Assembly (NCBI GenBank): GCA_022792945.1
Contig: JAAWBZ010000074.1
Location: forward strand, 1 to 38,434
Direction of reading: 5' to 3'
Length of the DNA stretch: 38,434 nucleotides
Source of the DNA: Oscillospiraceae bacterium
Lineage (GTDB): Bacteria; Bacillota; Clostridia; Oscillospirales; Oscillospiraceae
Shown: in pieces, positions 1 to 6,796 of the stretch
Layout of the letters: each line of letters begins with the position of its first letter
How positions within the stretch are numbered: position 1 is the first letter of the stretch
The notes under the pieces: model-generated
Seen by the model: the letters and a program-made list of their open reading frames with translations, nothing else
The model's database searches: none
Told to the model about the DNA's origin: nothing
Made by a program: the position numbers and the translations under genes

Positions 1-53
1 GTCTTCTTTTTCCGGCAGCTGTATTCCATCTCGCGCTGCGTCTGCTGTTTCAT
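1..53 (-). CDS. Transposase N-terminus (partial, runs off the window)
   Basis: An ATG at 53-51 follows a GGGGG-type ribosome site and opens a frame reading MKQQTQREMEYSCRKKK before the window ends. The pattern (Met-Lys-Gln, then a Glu-Tyr followed by a basic run) resembles the start of IS5/IS1182-type transposases of Clostridia. Only 17 residues are visible, so no catalytic motif can be checked. It sits 76 bp inside the inferred IS terminus, as expected for a transposase start. Confidence 0.5.
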   Translation of the reverse strand, partial: MKQQTQREMEYSCRKKK

Positions 54-139
54 CTTTCTATACCCCCTGTCTTTTTCCTTCCTCTATTTTACCTCATTTT
101 TGCTCAGGTGAAAATATAACCTATTAAATCAGAGGTTCC
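1..139 (-). mobile_element. Left-edge fragment of an IS5-like insertion sequence
   Basis: This is the 5' end of an insertion sequence read on the minus strand and cut by the window edge. The inferred terminus is GGAACCTCTGA (minus strand, 139-129). A plausible promoter follows inside it: TTTTCA at 114-109, 17 bp, TAAAAT at 91-86. A ribosome site and transposase start come next. The right edge of the window carries a matching terminus, GGAACTTCTGA at 38229-38239. Both termini abut ATCTAA, which contains a YTAR-type tetranucleotide as used by the IS5 group. The family assignment is inference from termini and short peptides. Confidence 0.55.
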
Positions 140-213
140 TTAGATCAATTTAAGCCAGGACCCCAAAGAGCTGAACGTCGCCGGTGTATCATGGAATTTA
201 CTATGCGTATTCT

Positions 214-301
214 TCAACCCACAAACTTGTAGCCACTATTCACCACAGTTTGGATAAAACCATGCTTGGACTCACCGGGATTTAGCTTCTTTCGGATTTG
301 C
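214..301 (-). pseudogene. 3' fragment of an OmpR-family response regulator
   Basis: The minus frame ending at a TGA (216-214) reads RQIRKKLNPGESKHGFIQTV and then VNSGYKFVG. This matches the last part of an OmpR/PhoB winged-helix domain: the recognition-helix end RxIRKKL, then the wing hairpin ending in GYKF. Nothing upstream in this frame looks like the rest of a response regulator, because the sequence changes abruptly at about 302 into an 85-bp segment with inverted-repeat ends. It is a stranded gene fragment left by rearrangement, not a functional gene. The identification rests on about 29 residues. Confidence 0.5.
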
Positions 302-386
302 CTAGGCCTTGAAGGGAAAATTGTGCCGCCCAGGCGGAAAAAGAACCGTCGTTTGAGCAGGTTGACATTTTTCAAACAAGGCCTAG
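302..386. repeat. 85-bp segment with 10-bp perfect inverted-repeat ends
   Basis: CTAGGCCTTG at 302-311 and CAAGGCCTAG at 377-386 are perfect inverted repeats. They enclose 65 bp with no recognisable coding. The segment lies exactly between the response-regulator fragment and the point where the integrase pseudogene breaks off. It could be a miniature mobile element, the scar of one, or the recombination joint of two remnants. Confidence 0.45.
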
Positions 387-1014
387 CCGCAGTGAACAGG
401 CAAAAGCCAGGTTGATAGCGATGAACAGCTTGCCCTCTGCGCAGTTGTCCAATGCTATGCGGATGGTGTCCACCGTCCAAATCGTCGCTGCTTTTTCTTC
501 TTTTTGGGGAGAAGCGCATCATCGAAAGGATTTTTCGGGATCATGTCCCACCGCACAGCTTAGTGGAACGCACACTGGAGCAGTTTACAGATTTTTTCAA
601 TGGTGTAGGGCGTCAGAAATTCCGTCCGTGCCTTGCGGGTTGGGGTGATAACCGGCGGTGCTTTGCAGTTCCATGATGAGCCGGTCCACCGCACGGCGGT
701 TGGTGTCCTGTACATTGCAGTCGCTGATGATGGGGTTGATGTAGTTTTCAATCAGGCCGGCATTTGCCTTGTATACTGAAAGCCCACACCGCTTGGCGCC
801 GTACACAGCAACGAAATCCTCCAGAAATCCGCTGACTATGATCGTGGAAAGCGGAATGAACGCGCCTTTGTTGATCCGGCTTTCCACCTCCGCCTTGCGG
901 GCCAGCACCTGTTTCTTTGTGGGGTGAGTCTCCCACTTCTGCCGTTTAACGCCCTCGTTGTCGATGTACTCAGATAAGGGAAAATGATTTTCCCCGTTTT
1001 ACAATGGATGCCAT
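387..1014 (-). pseudogene. Decayed tyrosine integrase of a Clostridial integrative element
   Basis: Peptide pieces in different minus frames join into the first half of a phage/ICE tyrosine recombinase. The pieces are MASIVKRGKSFSL at the start (ATG 1014); SEYIDNEGVKRQKWETHPTK and RKAEVESRINKGAFIPL (arm-binding domain); KARTEFLTPYTIEKICKLL and AVRWDMIPKNPFDDALLPKK (core-binding domain); and LAFACSLRLG near 390, where the first catalytic arginine of the family lies. I count frameshifts near 980, 655 and 495 and a nonsense TAA near 560. The gene then stops at the 85-bp segment, so the rest of the catalytic domain, including the tyrosine, is missing. It is dead. An excisionase pseudogene lies just upstream, as in intact elements of this kind. 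Confidence 0.8.
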
Positions 1015-1031
1015 AAATTCTGCGGCTCCTT

Positions 1032-1240
1032 TCAGGTCTGATTTGACCCATCAAGTCAGTCATCAAAGGATTTTTTGAGATCCGAAGCCTTCTTCCGATG
1101 CGGACGGTTTTGAATACGCCCTGCGCACAGAGGTTGTACACAGAGCGTTTGCTTATGCCCAATATTCCAGCGGCCTCGGATACGGAATAACTCCTCTTTT
1201 CCGAGCCGGCTTCTGGATGGGATAGATATTTCTCAGCCAC
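1032..1240 (-). pseudogene. Decayed excisionase-like MerR/HTH gene
   Basis: A GTG start at 1240 has a good GGAGG site 6 bases ahead and reads EKRSYSVSEAAGILGISKRS then VYNLCAQGVFKTVRIGRRLR. This is the small winged-helix domain (HTH_17 type) of element-encoded excisionases that bind next to the integrase. After RIS, one base appears lost in a run of six A (near 1065-1070). Restoring it gives a family-like ending (KKSFDD, then a stop where Trp is expected, LDGSNQT, TGA at 1034-1032). So it carries one frameshift and one Trp-to-stop change. The 209-bp length, one short of a multiple of three, fits a single deletion. The integrase pseudogene starts 17 bp downstream. Confidence 0.7.
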
Positions 1241-1352
1241 AGGTGTCCTCCTTTCTCTGTGGCTGGGCCAGAACCGCAGTATCCTTACAGAATGCGACTA
1301 CACTTGCTCTGACCGCCATAACGAAGGAAATTACAGAAATTGCATTTTCCGC

Positions 1353-1381
1353 TTGCATTTCTCCACGATTCATGGTAAAAT
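1353..1381 (+). promoter_or_regulatory. Sigma-A promoter for secG
   Basis: TTGCAT (1353-1358), a 17-bp spacer and TAAAAT (1376-1381) form a good vegetative promoter. It predicts a start near 1388 and a leader of about 75 nt before secG. It lies between the dead excisionase and secG, so secG is probably transcribed on its own. Confidence 0.6.
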
Positions 1382-1463
1382 ACCTATTGTTATCGTGCGA
1401 TGCACAGTTTTTGATTTCGTTGGGCTGCGTTTTGTCCGCGGCCGCAGCGCATAGGAGGAAGTT

Positions 1464-1700
1464 ATGAGCCCTGTTGTTATTACTGTCACCGTGATCCAGG
1501 TCATCGCAGCTGTGATTCTGGTCTTCTTCGTTCTGCTGCAGTCCGGCAAGAGCGAGGGGCTGTCCGGCGCCATCGCCGGTTCGTCTGAGTCCTTTATCAG
1601 CCGCAACAAGAGTCACACCTGGGACGCAAAGATCGCCAAGGCCACCAAGTGGGTCGCGGCGGTGTTCATCATCCTGACCTTTGTGCTCTCGCTGCTGTAA
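1464..1700 (+). CDS. secG: Preprotein translocase subunit SecG
   Basis: SecG is the small accessory subunit of the SecYEG membrane channel and helps SecA-driven export. The 78-residue protein has the family layout: a first transmembrane helix (about residues 5-23), the conserved loop LLQSGKSEGLSGAIAG and then SSESFISRNKS, and a second helix near the C-terminus (about 60-77). The ATG at 1464 is preceded by AGGAGG at 1453-1458. The gene is monocistronic, with its own promoter upstream and a hairpin shared with the convergent spoIID gene downstream. Length and motifs are normal. It is the first intact gene to the right of the mobile-element debris. Confidence 0.95.
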   Translation: MSPVVITVTVIQVIAAVILVFFVLLQSGKSEGLSGAIAGSSESFISRNKSHTWDAKIAKATKWVAAVFIILTFVLSLL

Positions 1701-1723
1701 GTCCCACTTTCGCGCACCGCCGT

Positions 1724-1745
1724 CGGCACGGTTTTCACCGTGCCG
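1724..1745. terminator. Hairpin between convergent secG and spoIID
   Basis: CGGCACGGT (1724-1732), loop TTTC and ACCGTGCCG (1737-1745) form a perfect 9-bp stem in the 52-bp gap between two convergent genes. The following T stretch (ATTTCT) is weak, so termination is likely but not textbook. It probably works for both strands. Confidence 0.6.
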
Positions 1746-1752
1746 GCGATTT

Positions 1753-2790
1753 CTATTCCAACTCCTCTGCCTGGACAATCTGTACGCCGGTATAATAGTG
1801 CGTTAAAATCGCCCGGAAGTCCGCGCCCGCCTGCGCCATAGCCTGGGCACCGTACTGGCTCATGCCCACCCGGTGTCCATAGCCGCAGGTGGTGAACACA
1901 ATGGCGTGGTCCTCCACCGCCACGGTAAAGCGGGTAGAACGCAGGCCGAAGAGCCGCCGCAGCTCTGTCCCGGCCAGGACCGCGCCGCCGATCTCCATCT
2001 GGTCCACGCCGCCGCCAGCCGTCTCCGTCACGGCACCGAACCAACCCGCCGGCTGGCCCTCCAGCCGCGCTTCTGGCGCTTGGGCCTGGACCACGGCGCA
2101 GAAGGTCTCCAGATCCACGCGGACTGTATCGCCTTCATAGCGGTCCGTCTCGCCAGGGCTTTCCACCGGCCGCAGGTAGGGCACTTCCCCACCCCAGACC
2201 GCCGCCGCAGCCTCCGTGGATCCGCCGGAGGCGGAGAAATAGACCGCGTCGATCAGTGCACCATTGTAAACCGCCACCAGACCGTCAGTGCCAGCCACAG
2301 CCGCAGCGACTTTCTCCTCGCAGGCCGCCGCACCGCCGCCCAGCTTCTCCCGTACCTGCTCCGGCGGCAGATACTGCTGGCAGCAACGCCCGTCCCCGCA
2401 AACGTCCGCGTCCGCATGCTTGGGCGTGCTGCGCTGACGCAGCGTAAAGGTCCGCGCCGCCACGGTCTGAGCCTCCAGCGCCGCCGGCTCGAAGGACGGC
2501 GGCATCTCCCCCAGCACGACGCCGGTGAGGTAGACATCCAGCGGCAGCTCTACGATTTCCCCGCTGCTCTCCATGCGGACCATATAGTTTTCGTCGAAGC
2601 CCGCCGGTTCCCCTGCTGCGTCCGTCTCCGCCGCCGGCGCCATAGCCGGAGTTGGCGCAAGCACAGCTGCCGCCGCCGTCTCCTGCGGAACCGGCAGCGC
2701 CGGCCGGGCTCCGGCAGGCGTCAGCAACGCCATGCCGGCGGTCAGCAGCAGCGTCACTGCAAGGCATCCTGCAAAAATCGCTCGTTTCAT
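1753..2790 (-). CDS. spoIID: Stage II sporulation protein D (SpoIID)
   Basis: SpoIID is the membrane-anchored lytic transglycosylase of the SpoIIDMP complex that remodels peptidoglycan during engulfment of the forespore. The 345-aa protein has one N-terminal transmembrane anchor (about residues 4-22), an Ala/Pro-rich linker, and the SpoIID domain with its hallmark stretches LPLDVYLTGVVLGEMPPSFE, AQTVAARTFTLRQ, YFSASGGSTE and the C-terminal GYGHRVGMSQYGAQAMA. Extra cysteines (DVCGDGRCC) lie in the family's variable Cys-containing loop. An ATG five codons upstream (2805) sits on the ribosome site itself. AAGGAGGT ends 5 bases before the ATG at 2790, which is therefore the likely start. In Bacillus this gene is sigma-E dependent; I could not find a convincing sigma-E promoter in the upstream gap. 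Confidence 0.93.
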   Translation of the reverse strand: MKRAIFAGCLAVTLLLTAGMALLTPAGARPALPVPQETAAAAVLAPTPAMAPAAETDAAGEPAGFDENYMVRMESSGEIVELPLDVYLTGVVLGEMPPSFEPAALEAQTVAARTFTLRQRSTPKHADADVCGDGRCCQQYLPPEQVREKLGGGAAACEEKVAAAVAGTDGLVAVYNGALIDAVYFSASGGSTEAAAAVWGGEVPYLRPVESPGETDRYEGDTVRVDLETFCAVVQAQAPEARLEGQPAGWFGAVTETAGGGVDQMEIGGAVLAGTELRRLFGLRSTRFTVAVEDHAIVFTTCGYGHRVGMSQYGAQAMAQAGADFRAILTHYYTGVQIVQAEELE

Positions 2791-2916
2791 GTGTACCTCC
2801 TTCATTTTGCAAATTTAGTATTCGTTTCATTCATTTCTGATGGCTTTGATATATAATTCGCTCGATAAAATAAATAATTTTTGTTGAAATTATTCTTAAT
2901 TTCCCGGAAAATCCCG

Positions 2917-2945
2917 TTGACTGCGATGATAATATCTGTTATAAT
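2917..2945 (+). promoter_or_regulatory. Strong sigma-A promoter for citrate synthase
   Basis: TTGACT (2917-2922), 17 bp, TATAAT (2940-2945) is almost consensus. The predicted start is near 2952, giving a leader of only about 24 nt. The 126-bp gap to the divergent spoIID start is AT-rich, unlike its surroundings. Confidence 0.8.
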
Positions 2946-2975
2946 GATTTTAAAACCATGACGGAGATGAATGAT

Positions 2976-4355
2976 ATGAGCAACATTGATGCAAATTACC
3001 TGGAAATCAACGAGTACATACGCCGCCTGTTCACCGGGATCAACAGCAGCACCACCGCCGCCATGACCAAGATGATGCGCGACGACGTGGACGTCAAGCG
3101 CGGCCTGCGCAACGCCGACGGTACCGGCGTTATGATCGGCTATACCCAGATCGGCAACGTCCTGGGCTACTCCATGCTCGACGGCGAACGCGTGCCCATG
3201 GAGGGCCGTCTCTCCTACCGCGGCTTTGACCTGGTCGACCTGATCGAGGGCTACCAGCGGGAAAACCGCTACGGCTTTGAGGAGGTCTGCTACCTGCTGC
3301 TCATGGGCCGCCTGCCCGGCAACGAGGAGCTGGAGCAGTTCCGCAGCTTCCTCCACGCCTCCATGGCTCTGCCCAATCACTTCACCGAGGATATGATCCT
3401 CAAAAACCCCTCCGGCGAGATCATGAACCAGCTGGGCCGCGCGGTGCTGGCGCTCTATTCCAATGACCCCGACCCCGCCAATTCCTCCCTGGAGAATATC
3501 GTCCGTCAGTGCTTCCAGCTGATTGCCCGCTTCCCCACCATCATCGCCAACGCCTACGCGGTGAAGCGGCACTACTTCAATAACGCCAGCCTCTACCTCC
3601 ACCGCCCGGTGAAGGGCCTGTCCATCGCGGAGAACTTCCTCCGGGCCATCCGGCCGGATAAGCAGTACACCCAGGACGAGGCGCGGCTGCTGGACCTGTG
3701 CCTCATCGCCCACGCCGAGCACGGCGGCGGCAACAACTCCACCTTCACCTGCCGCGTGCTCTCCTCCACCGGCACCGACACCTATTCGGCCATCTCCGCC
3801 GCCGTCGGCTCCCTGAAGGGGCCCAAGCACGGCGGTGCCAACAACCAGGTCATGCGCCAGTTCCAGGAGATCAAGGACCACGTACAGAACTGGAACGACG
3901 AGGGGCAGGTGGCCGACTACCTCCGCAGGATCCTCCGCAAGGAGGCCAGCGACGGCACCGGCCTGATCTACGGCATGGGCCACGCCATTTACACTCTCTC
4001 CGACCCCCGCGCGGCGATGCTCAAAAAGTACGCCCGCGCTCTGGCCGACAAGACCGAGCGCTCCGATGAGCTGGACCTGATGGAGACCATTGAGCGCCTG
4101 ACGCCTCACCTCTTCGCCGAGGTCACCGGCAAGGAGAAGGTCATGTGCGCCAACGTGGATTTGTACTCGGGCCTAATCTACAAGATGCTGAACATCCCCC
4201 AGGAGCTGTTCACCCCGGTGTTTGCCATGGCGCGCATCCCCGGCTGGTGCGCCCACCGCATTGAGGAGGTGGTCACTGGCGGTCGTATCATGCGTCCGGC
4301 CTACAAGGCAGTGTTCCAACACCAGGATTATATTCCGCTCAAGGACCGGCAATGA
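2976..4355 (+). CDS. Citrate synthase
   Basis: Condenses acetyl-CoA with oxaloacetate to citrate, the entry to the oxidative TCA branch and so to 2-oxoglutarate and glutamate. The 459-aa protein shows the fold's signatures. GRLSYRGFDLVDLIEGY marks the N-terminal region. AHAEHGGGNNSTFTCRVLSS and GSLKGPKHGGANNQVM contain the oxaloacetate-site histidines. YGMGHAIYTLSDPRA carries the catalytic histidine region. NVDLYSGLIYKMLNIP contains the catalytic aspartate. Three in-frame ATGs occur at 2958, 2967 and 2976; the GGAG at 2962-2965 is spaced correctly only for 2976. No other TCA gene is adjacent, so it is probably monocistronic with its own promoter and terminator. The sequence does not itself separate a synthase from a methylcitrate synthase, but the context gives no sign of propionate metabolism. 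Confidence 0.93.
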   Translation: MSNIDANYLEINEYIRRLFTGINSSTTAAMTKMMRDDVDVKRGLRNADGTGVMIGYTQIGNVLGYSMLDGERVPMEGRLSYRGFDLVDLIEGYQRENRYGFEEVCYLLLMGRLPGNEELEQFRSFLHASMALPNHFTEDMILKNPSGEIMNQLGRAVLALYSNDPDPANSSLENIVRQCFQLIARFPTIIANAYAVKRHYFNNASLYLHRPVKGLSIAENFLRAIRPDKQYTQDEARLLDLCLIAHAEHGGGNNSTFTCRVLSSTGTDTYSAISAAVGSLKGPKHGGANNQVMRQFQEIKDHVQNWNDEGQVADYLRRILRKEASDGTGLIYGMGHAIYTLSDPRAAMLKKYARALADKTERSDELDLMETIERLTPHLFAEVTGKEKVMCANVDLYSGLIYKMLNIPQELFTPVFAMARIPGWCAHRIEEVVTGGRIMRPAYKAVFQHQDYIPLKDRQ

Positions 4356-4360
4356 CCGAA

Positions 4361-4397
4361 AAAATGGCCGCAGTGCAATGCACCGCGGTCGTTTTTT
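4361..4397 (+). terminator. Rho-independent terminator after citrate synthase
   Basis: GGCCGC (4366-4371) pairs with GCGGTC (4385-4390), and an inner stem GTGC/GCAC caps it. Six T (4392-4397) follow. It ends 6 bp before the convergent stop codon at 4404, so it may serve both directions. Confidence 0.8.
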
Positions 4398-4403
4398 ATC
4401 TGT

Positions 4404-5858
4404 TTACAGCAATTCCACGGCGCAGCCGGGATACGCCTGCTCCCGGAACACCAGCTCCCATTCCACGCGGTCCACCGGCGCAAAGTGCAGGGCCGAGCAG
4501 GCCGTGTACGCAGAACCAACCGTTCTGGAGCCAAACAAAACCGCCGTCGGGCCGTCCGTGCCGCCGATGATGCCGATGGAAGGCGCCGCCGTGACGACAC
4601 CCTTCTGGCGGGGCGCGTCATTCTCCAGGACGTCGCGGACCTGGCAAATGCCCGCCGGCAGGTCCGGCATCAGGCGGTAGGTCAGGGCAGTGCAGTGGGT
4701 GGGATACATGAATTCGTCATCCGGCAGGCCCTCCACGGTCTCTGGCTGGCTGTCCAGGACCGTCAGGGTGTGGGCCGTGCCGGAGATCGGAAGGATAAAT
4801 TCCACGGTATCGCCAGCCGCCGGATTGCAAAAGCACGGTCCCGGCCGCGGACGCGGCTCGTCCTCCAGCAGAAAGCGGAGGCTCCGGAGCTTCGGGCGGC
4901 GCCTGGTCGCCCAGGGAAACGACAGACGCCGGATGGACCAGGCCCGGGCCGGGTCCAGGCCGTAGTGCTCCACGACGCGGGCAGCATCCGGGTCCTGCGC
5001 CTCCTCGCAGCAGTCCGCCGCCAGCCACGCGAGGCCATAACCGTGCTGGTTTTCCGCCCGCCGTCCGTTGATCTCCGCCGCCGCGCGAACGTCCCATGCC
5101 AGCGGGTTTTCCATCTCCATCCGCATCTGCTCCGCCCGGGTGGGATACTGGACGCCGGACCAGCGCTCGGCAAAGGCCCGGATCTGCGCCGGGTCGGCCT
5201 CCATGCAGAGGTCCGCCACCAGCCCCTGGCCACAGGCGTAGACCGCCGGGACATAGCAGCGCCTGCCGCCCCAGTCAAATGCCTTTTCCACCTTGATCTC
5301 CTGCCCTTGCCGTCCCCGGCCGCCGCCCCAGAAGCCACCCTCGTAGGTCACAGCCCACGGCGGGTCCGGCGGCGGGTCCTCCGCCTCTGCCGCCGGCTGT
5401 AGGGCCGTGCAGTCCACCTCCGCCTGTACGGCGCGGAGGTATTCATAGGGCCGCTCCATGGCACGCAGCCGTAGCGCCCTGGCCAAGGCATCCAGCACCA
5501 CCCGCTGCTCCGGCGTCACGGGGTTCTCCGCCAGGAAGGCGCCAAACTGCGCCGCGTCCCACCCGCTGGCCTGCTCCAAGGCCGCGGTGTGGCCGCAAGC
5601 CAGAAGCAATTGGAGAAAATCACTGAAATTTCTGGCCAGAACCTGTACATACTGCCCAGGCAGTGCCATGGGGCTGACGACAAACACCGCCTCGCCAAAA
5701 CCCGGCACAAAGCAGTAGTGGATGCCGTCCACTCCCTCGCTGCCGATTATCTGCGCGCCGTCCGGGGTGCAGAAATACGGCGCAAAGTCCCCTGTCGGCC
5801 CCAGCCCCAGCGGCGAAAGGTCCAGCTCCAGGATCTTCGCCTCCTCATAGACGCTCAT
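4404..5858 (-). CDS. Unknown protein with a GIIGGTDGPT motif
   Basis: The family is not recognised with confidence. The 484-aa soluble-looking protein starts at an ATG (5858) preceded by GGAGGG and overlapping the previous stop by ATGA. Near the C-terminus (about residues 425-445) is SIGIIGGTDGPTAVLFG. This closely matches the GIIGGADGPT signature known from the beta subunit of sodium-pumping decarboxylases and from assorted small Clostridial proteins, but no membrane helices are seen here, so it is not a decarboxylase subunit. The N-terminal 150 residues (GDFAPYFCTPDGAQIIGSEG) and the Cys-rich middle (CYVPAVYACG, AADCCEEAQD) have no assignment. It is the last gene of an operon with an XRE regulator and a small membrane protein. 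Confidence 0.75.
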   Translation of the reverse strand: MSVYEEAKILELDLSPLGLGPTGDFAPYFCTPDGAQIIGSEGVDGIHYCFVPGFGEAVFVVSPMALPGQYVQVLARNFSDFLQLLLACGHTAALEQASGWDAAQFGAFLAENPVTPEQRVVLDALARALRLRAMERPYEYLRAVQAEVDCTALQPAAEAEDPPPDPPWAVTYEGGFWGGGRGRQGQEIKVEKAFDWGGRRCYVPAVYACGQGLVADLCMEADPAQIRAFAERWSGVQYPTRAEQMRMEMENPLAWDVRAAAEINGRRAENQHGYGLAWLAADCCEEAQDPDAARVVEHYGLDPARAWSIRRLSFPWATRRRPKLRSLRFLLEDEPRPRPGPCFCNPAAGDTVEFILPISGTAHTLTVLDSQPETVEGLPDDEFMYPTHCTALTYRLMPDLPAGICQVRDVLENDAPRQKGVVTAAPSIGIIGGTDGPTAVLFGSRTVGSAYTACSALHFAPVDRVEWELVFREQAYPGCAVELL

Positions 5859-6088
5859 TGTGCGCGTTCCCTCCGGAAAAAGTACCGCGCCAGCAGCGCG
5901 CATCCGGCAATACCCAGACCGTAGGGCACCGCCGTCAGCAGCGCCGCCGACGGCGGCGCGCTGGCTCCGGCGCAGCGCCCGGCCCATTGCAGCGCACAGT
6001 ATTGGTAGGCCGCCGCCGCGCACATCAGGTGCGACAGCGCCAGCGCCAGAACCGCGAACATGCGGCCCCACACTCTGCCATTTTTCAT
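5855..6088 (-). CDS. Small two-helix membrane protein
   Basis: A 77-aa protein with two predicted transmembrane helices (about residues 8-30 and 45-70) and a basic tail (ARYFFRRERAQ). The start ATG at 6088 follows AAGGAGG at a good distance. It begins 14 bp after the XRE regulator gene and its stop overlaps the next start by ATGA, so the three genes are translationally coupled. No family is recognised. Small membrane partners often sit beside membrane-tethered XRE regulators, and it may work with the regulator or with the downstream unknown protein. Confidence 0.75.
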   Translation of the reverse strand: MKNGRVWGRMFAVLALALSHLMCAAAAYQYCALQWAGRCAGASAPPSAALLTAVPYGLGIAGCALLARYFFRRERAQ

Positions 6089-6102
6089 ATTCAAATTCCT
6101 CC

Positions 6103-6531
6103 TTATTTTTTCCGTCGGAGCAGCGCAGCGCCTGCGCCCAGCAGCGCAAAGCACCCCGCGATCAGCAGCCCTGTCCCCCGCAGCGTCACCGAGCCGTCCA
6201 GCTGTGCCGCCGCCTCCGGACTCGCCAGCAGCAGTATGCCATACAGCAGCAGGCACAGCGTCCCCAGGAGGCACAGCGCCGCCCCCAGCTTCACGCCTGC
6301 CCGCCCAGGCGGGTCCGCCGCGGGCGGCGTCTTCAGGGGCGCCTCCCCAGTGAGCTGGTCCAGCGTGACGCCGAAAAAGGCACACATAGCCCGCAGCCTG
6401 TCCAGCTCCGGCGTGGCCTGACCAGTCTCCCATTTAGAGACGGACTGGCGCGAGACGCCCAGTGCCTCAGCCAGCTGCTCCTGTGAAAGCCCCCGGCCGC
6501 GCCGGAGGGCGGCGATGGTCTCGTGCAGCAT
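6103..6531 (-). CDS. XRE-family regulator with C-terminal membrane anchor
   Basis: Residues 1-60 form a Cro/C1-type helix-turn-helix (LSQEQLAEALGVSRQSVSKW, ETGQATPELDRLRAMCAFFG), the DNA-binding domain of XRE regulators. After a Pro/Ala-rich linker there are two hydrophobic helices (about 81-102 and 119-137) and a basic end (LLRRKK), so the repressor is probably tethered to the membrane. Its ATG follows AGGAGGGG. It is the first gene of a three-gene operon. A perfect 17-bp palindrome lies at the predicted transcription start, so autoregulation is likely. The signal sensed is unknown; a role in cell-envelope or drug response is only a guess. Confidence 0.88.
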   Translation of the reverse strand: MLHETIAALRRGRGLSQEQLAEALGVSRQSVSKWETGQATPELDRLRAMCAFFGVTLDQLTGEAPLKTPPAADPPGRAGVKLGAALCLLGTLCLLLYGILLLASPEAAAQLDGSVTLRGTGLLIAGCFALLGAGAALLRRKK

Positions 6532-6604
6532 CCGCTACCCCTCCTCTGTCCGCATTCTACCGCATTTTCCCTCCGACACGCCACCAACCCGCCTTGGAAA
6601 TCCC

Positions 6605-6619
6605 GCAACCAGTGGTTGC
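6605..6619. promoter_or_regulatory. Palindrome in the leader of the XRE operon
   Basis: GCAACCAGTGGTTGC is a palindrome apart from its central base, with 7-bp arms. It lies about 25-40 nt into the predicted transcript of the XRE operon and 6 bp from the stronger AT-rich palindrome. It may be a second operator or a leader hairpin. Confidence 0.4.
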
Positions 6620-6625
6620 AGCGAC

Positions 6626-6642
6626 AAAAATACGGTATTTTT
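6626..6642. promoter_or_regulatory. Probable operator of the XRE operon
   Basis: AAAAATACGGTATTTTT is a perfect palindrome around one central base. Flanking bases extend the symmetry (GCGAC on one side, CGC on the other). It begins 8 bp downstream of the -10 hexamer, at the expected transcription start, where a bound repressor would block initiation. This is the classic place for an autoregulatory XRE operator. No binding data exist in the sequence itself. Confidence 0.6.
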
Positions 6643-6650
6643 CGCACTCT

Positions 6651-6679
6651 ATGATACACCATTTCTTCCATGCGCACAA
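6651..6679 (-). promoter_or_regulatory. Sigma-A promoter for the XRE operon
   Basis: On the minus strand TTGTGC (6679-6674), 17 bp, TATCAT (6656-6651). The predicted start falls near 6644, inside or next to the operator palindrome. The leader to the regulator's ATG is about 110 nt. Confidence 0.6.
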
Positions 6680-6719
6680 GCGTAGATGGCTCAGATTTAT
6701 ATTTTATTATCTGCATAGA

Positions 6720-6749
6720 GAAACGGCATAGCCGCAGCTATACCGTTTC
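6720..6749 (-). terminator. Possible terminator after the ClpE-like gene
   Basis: Minus strand: GAAACGG(T)ATAG and CTAT(G)CCGTTTC pair around a 6-base loop with one mismatch. The next bases (TCTATG) are only moderately U-rich. It lies 47 bp past the stop of the Clp gene. Confidence 0.5.
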
Positions 6750-6796
6750 CCACAAAATCATTCTGATTCGTGTGTCATTTTCGCAGCCTCTGCCCG

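Noticed and set aside
1243-1467. A 74-codon plus-strand frame upstream of secG
   Set aside because: It spans the secG promoter, has no ribosome site, and starts inside the excisionase ribosome-site region.
2802-4109. A 435-codon minus-strand frame opposite citrate synthase
   Set aside because: The plus strand shows all citrate synthase motifs with a strong promoter and ribosome site. The antisense frame has no motif and shadow-like composition.
5859-6149. N-terminal extension of the GIIGGTDGPT protein to 6149 (581 aa)
   Set aside because: It would overlap the small membrane protein and part of the XRE gene. The extra residues are an out-of-frame reading of those genes, while ATG 5858 has a good ribosome site.
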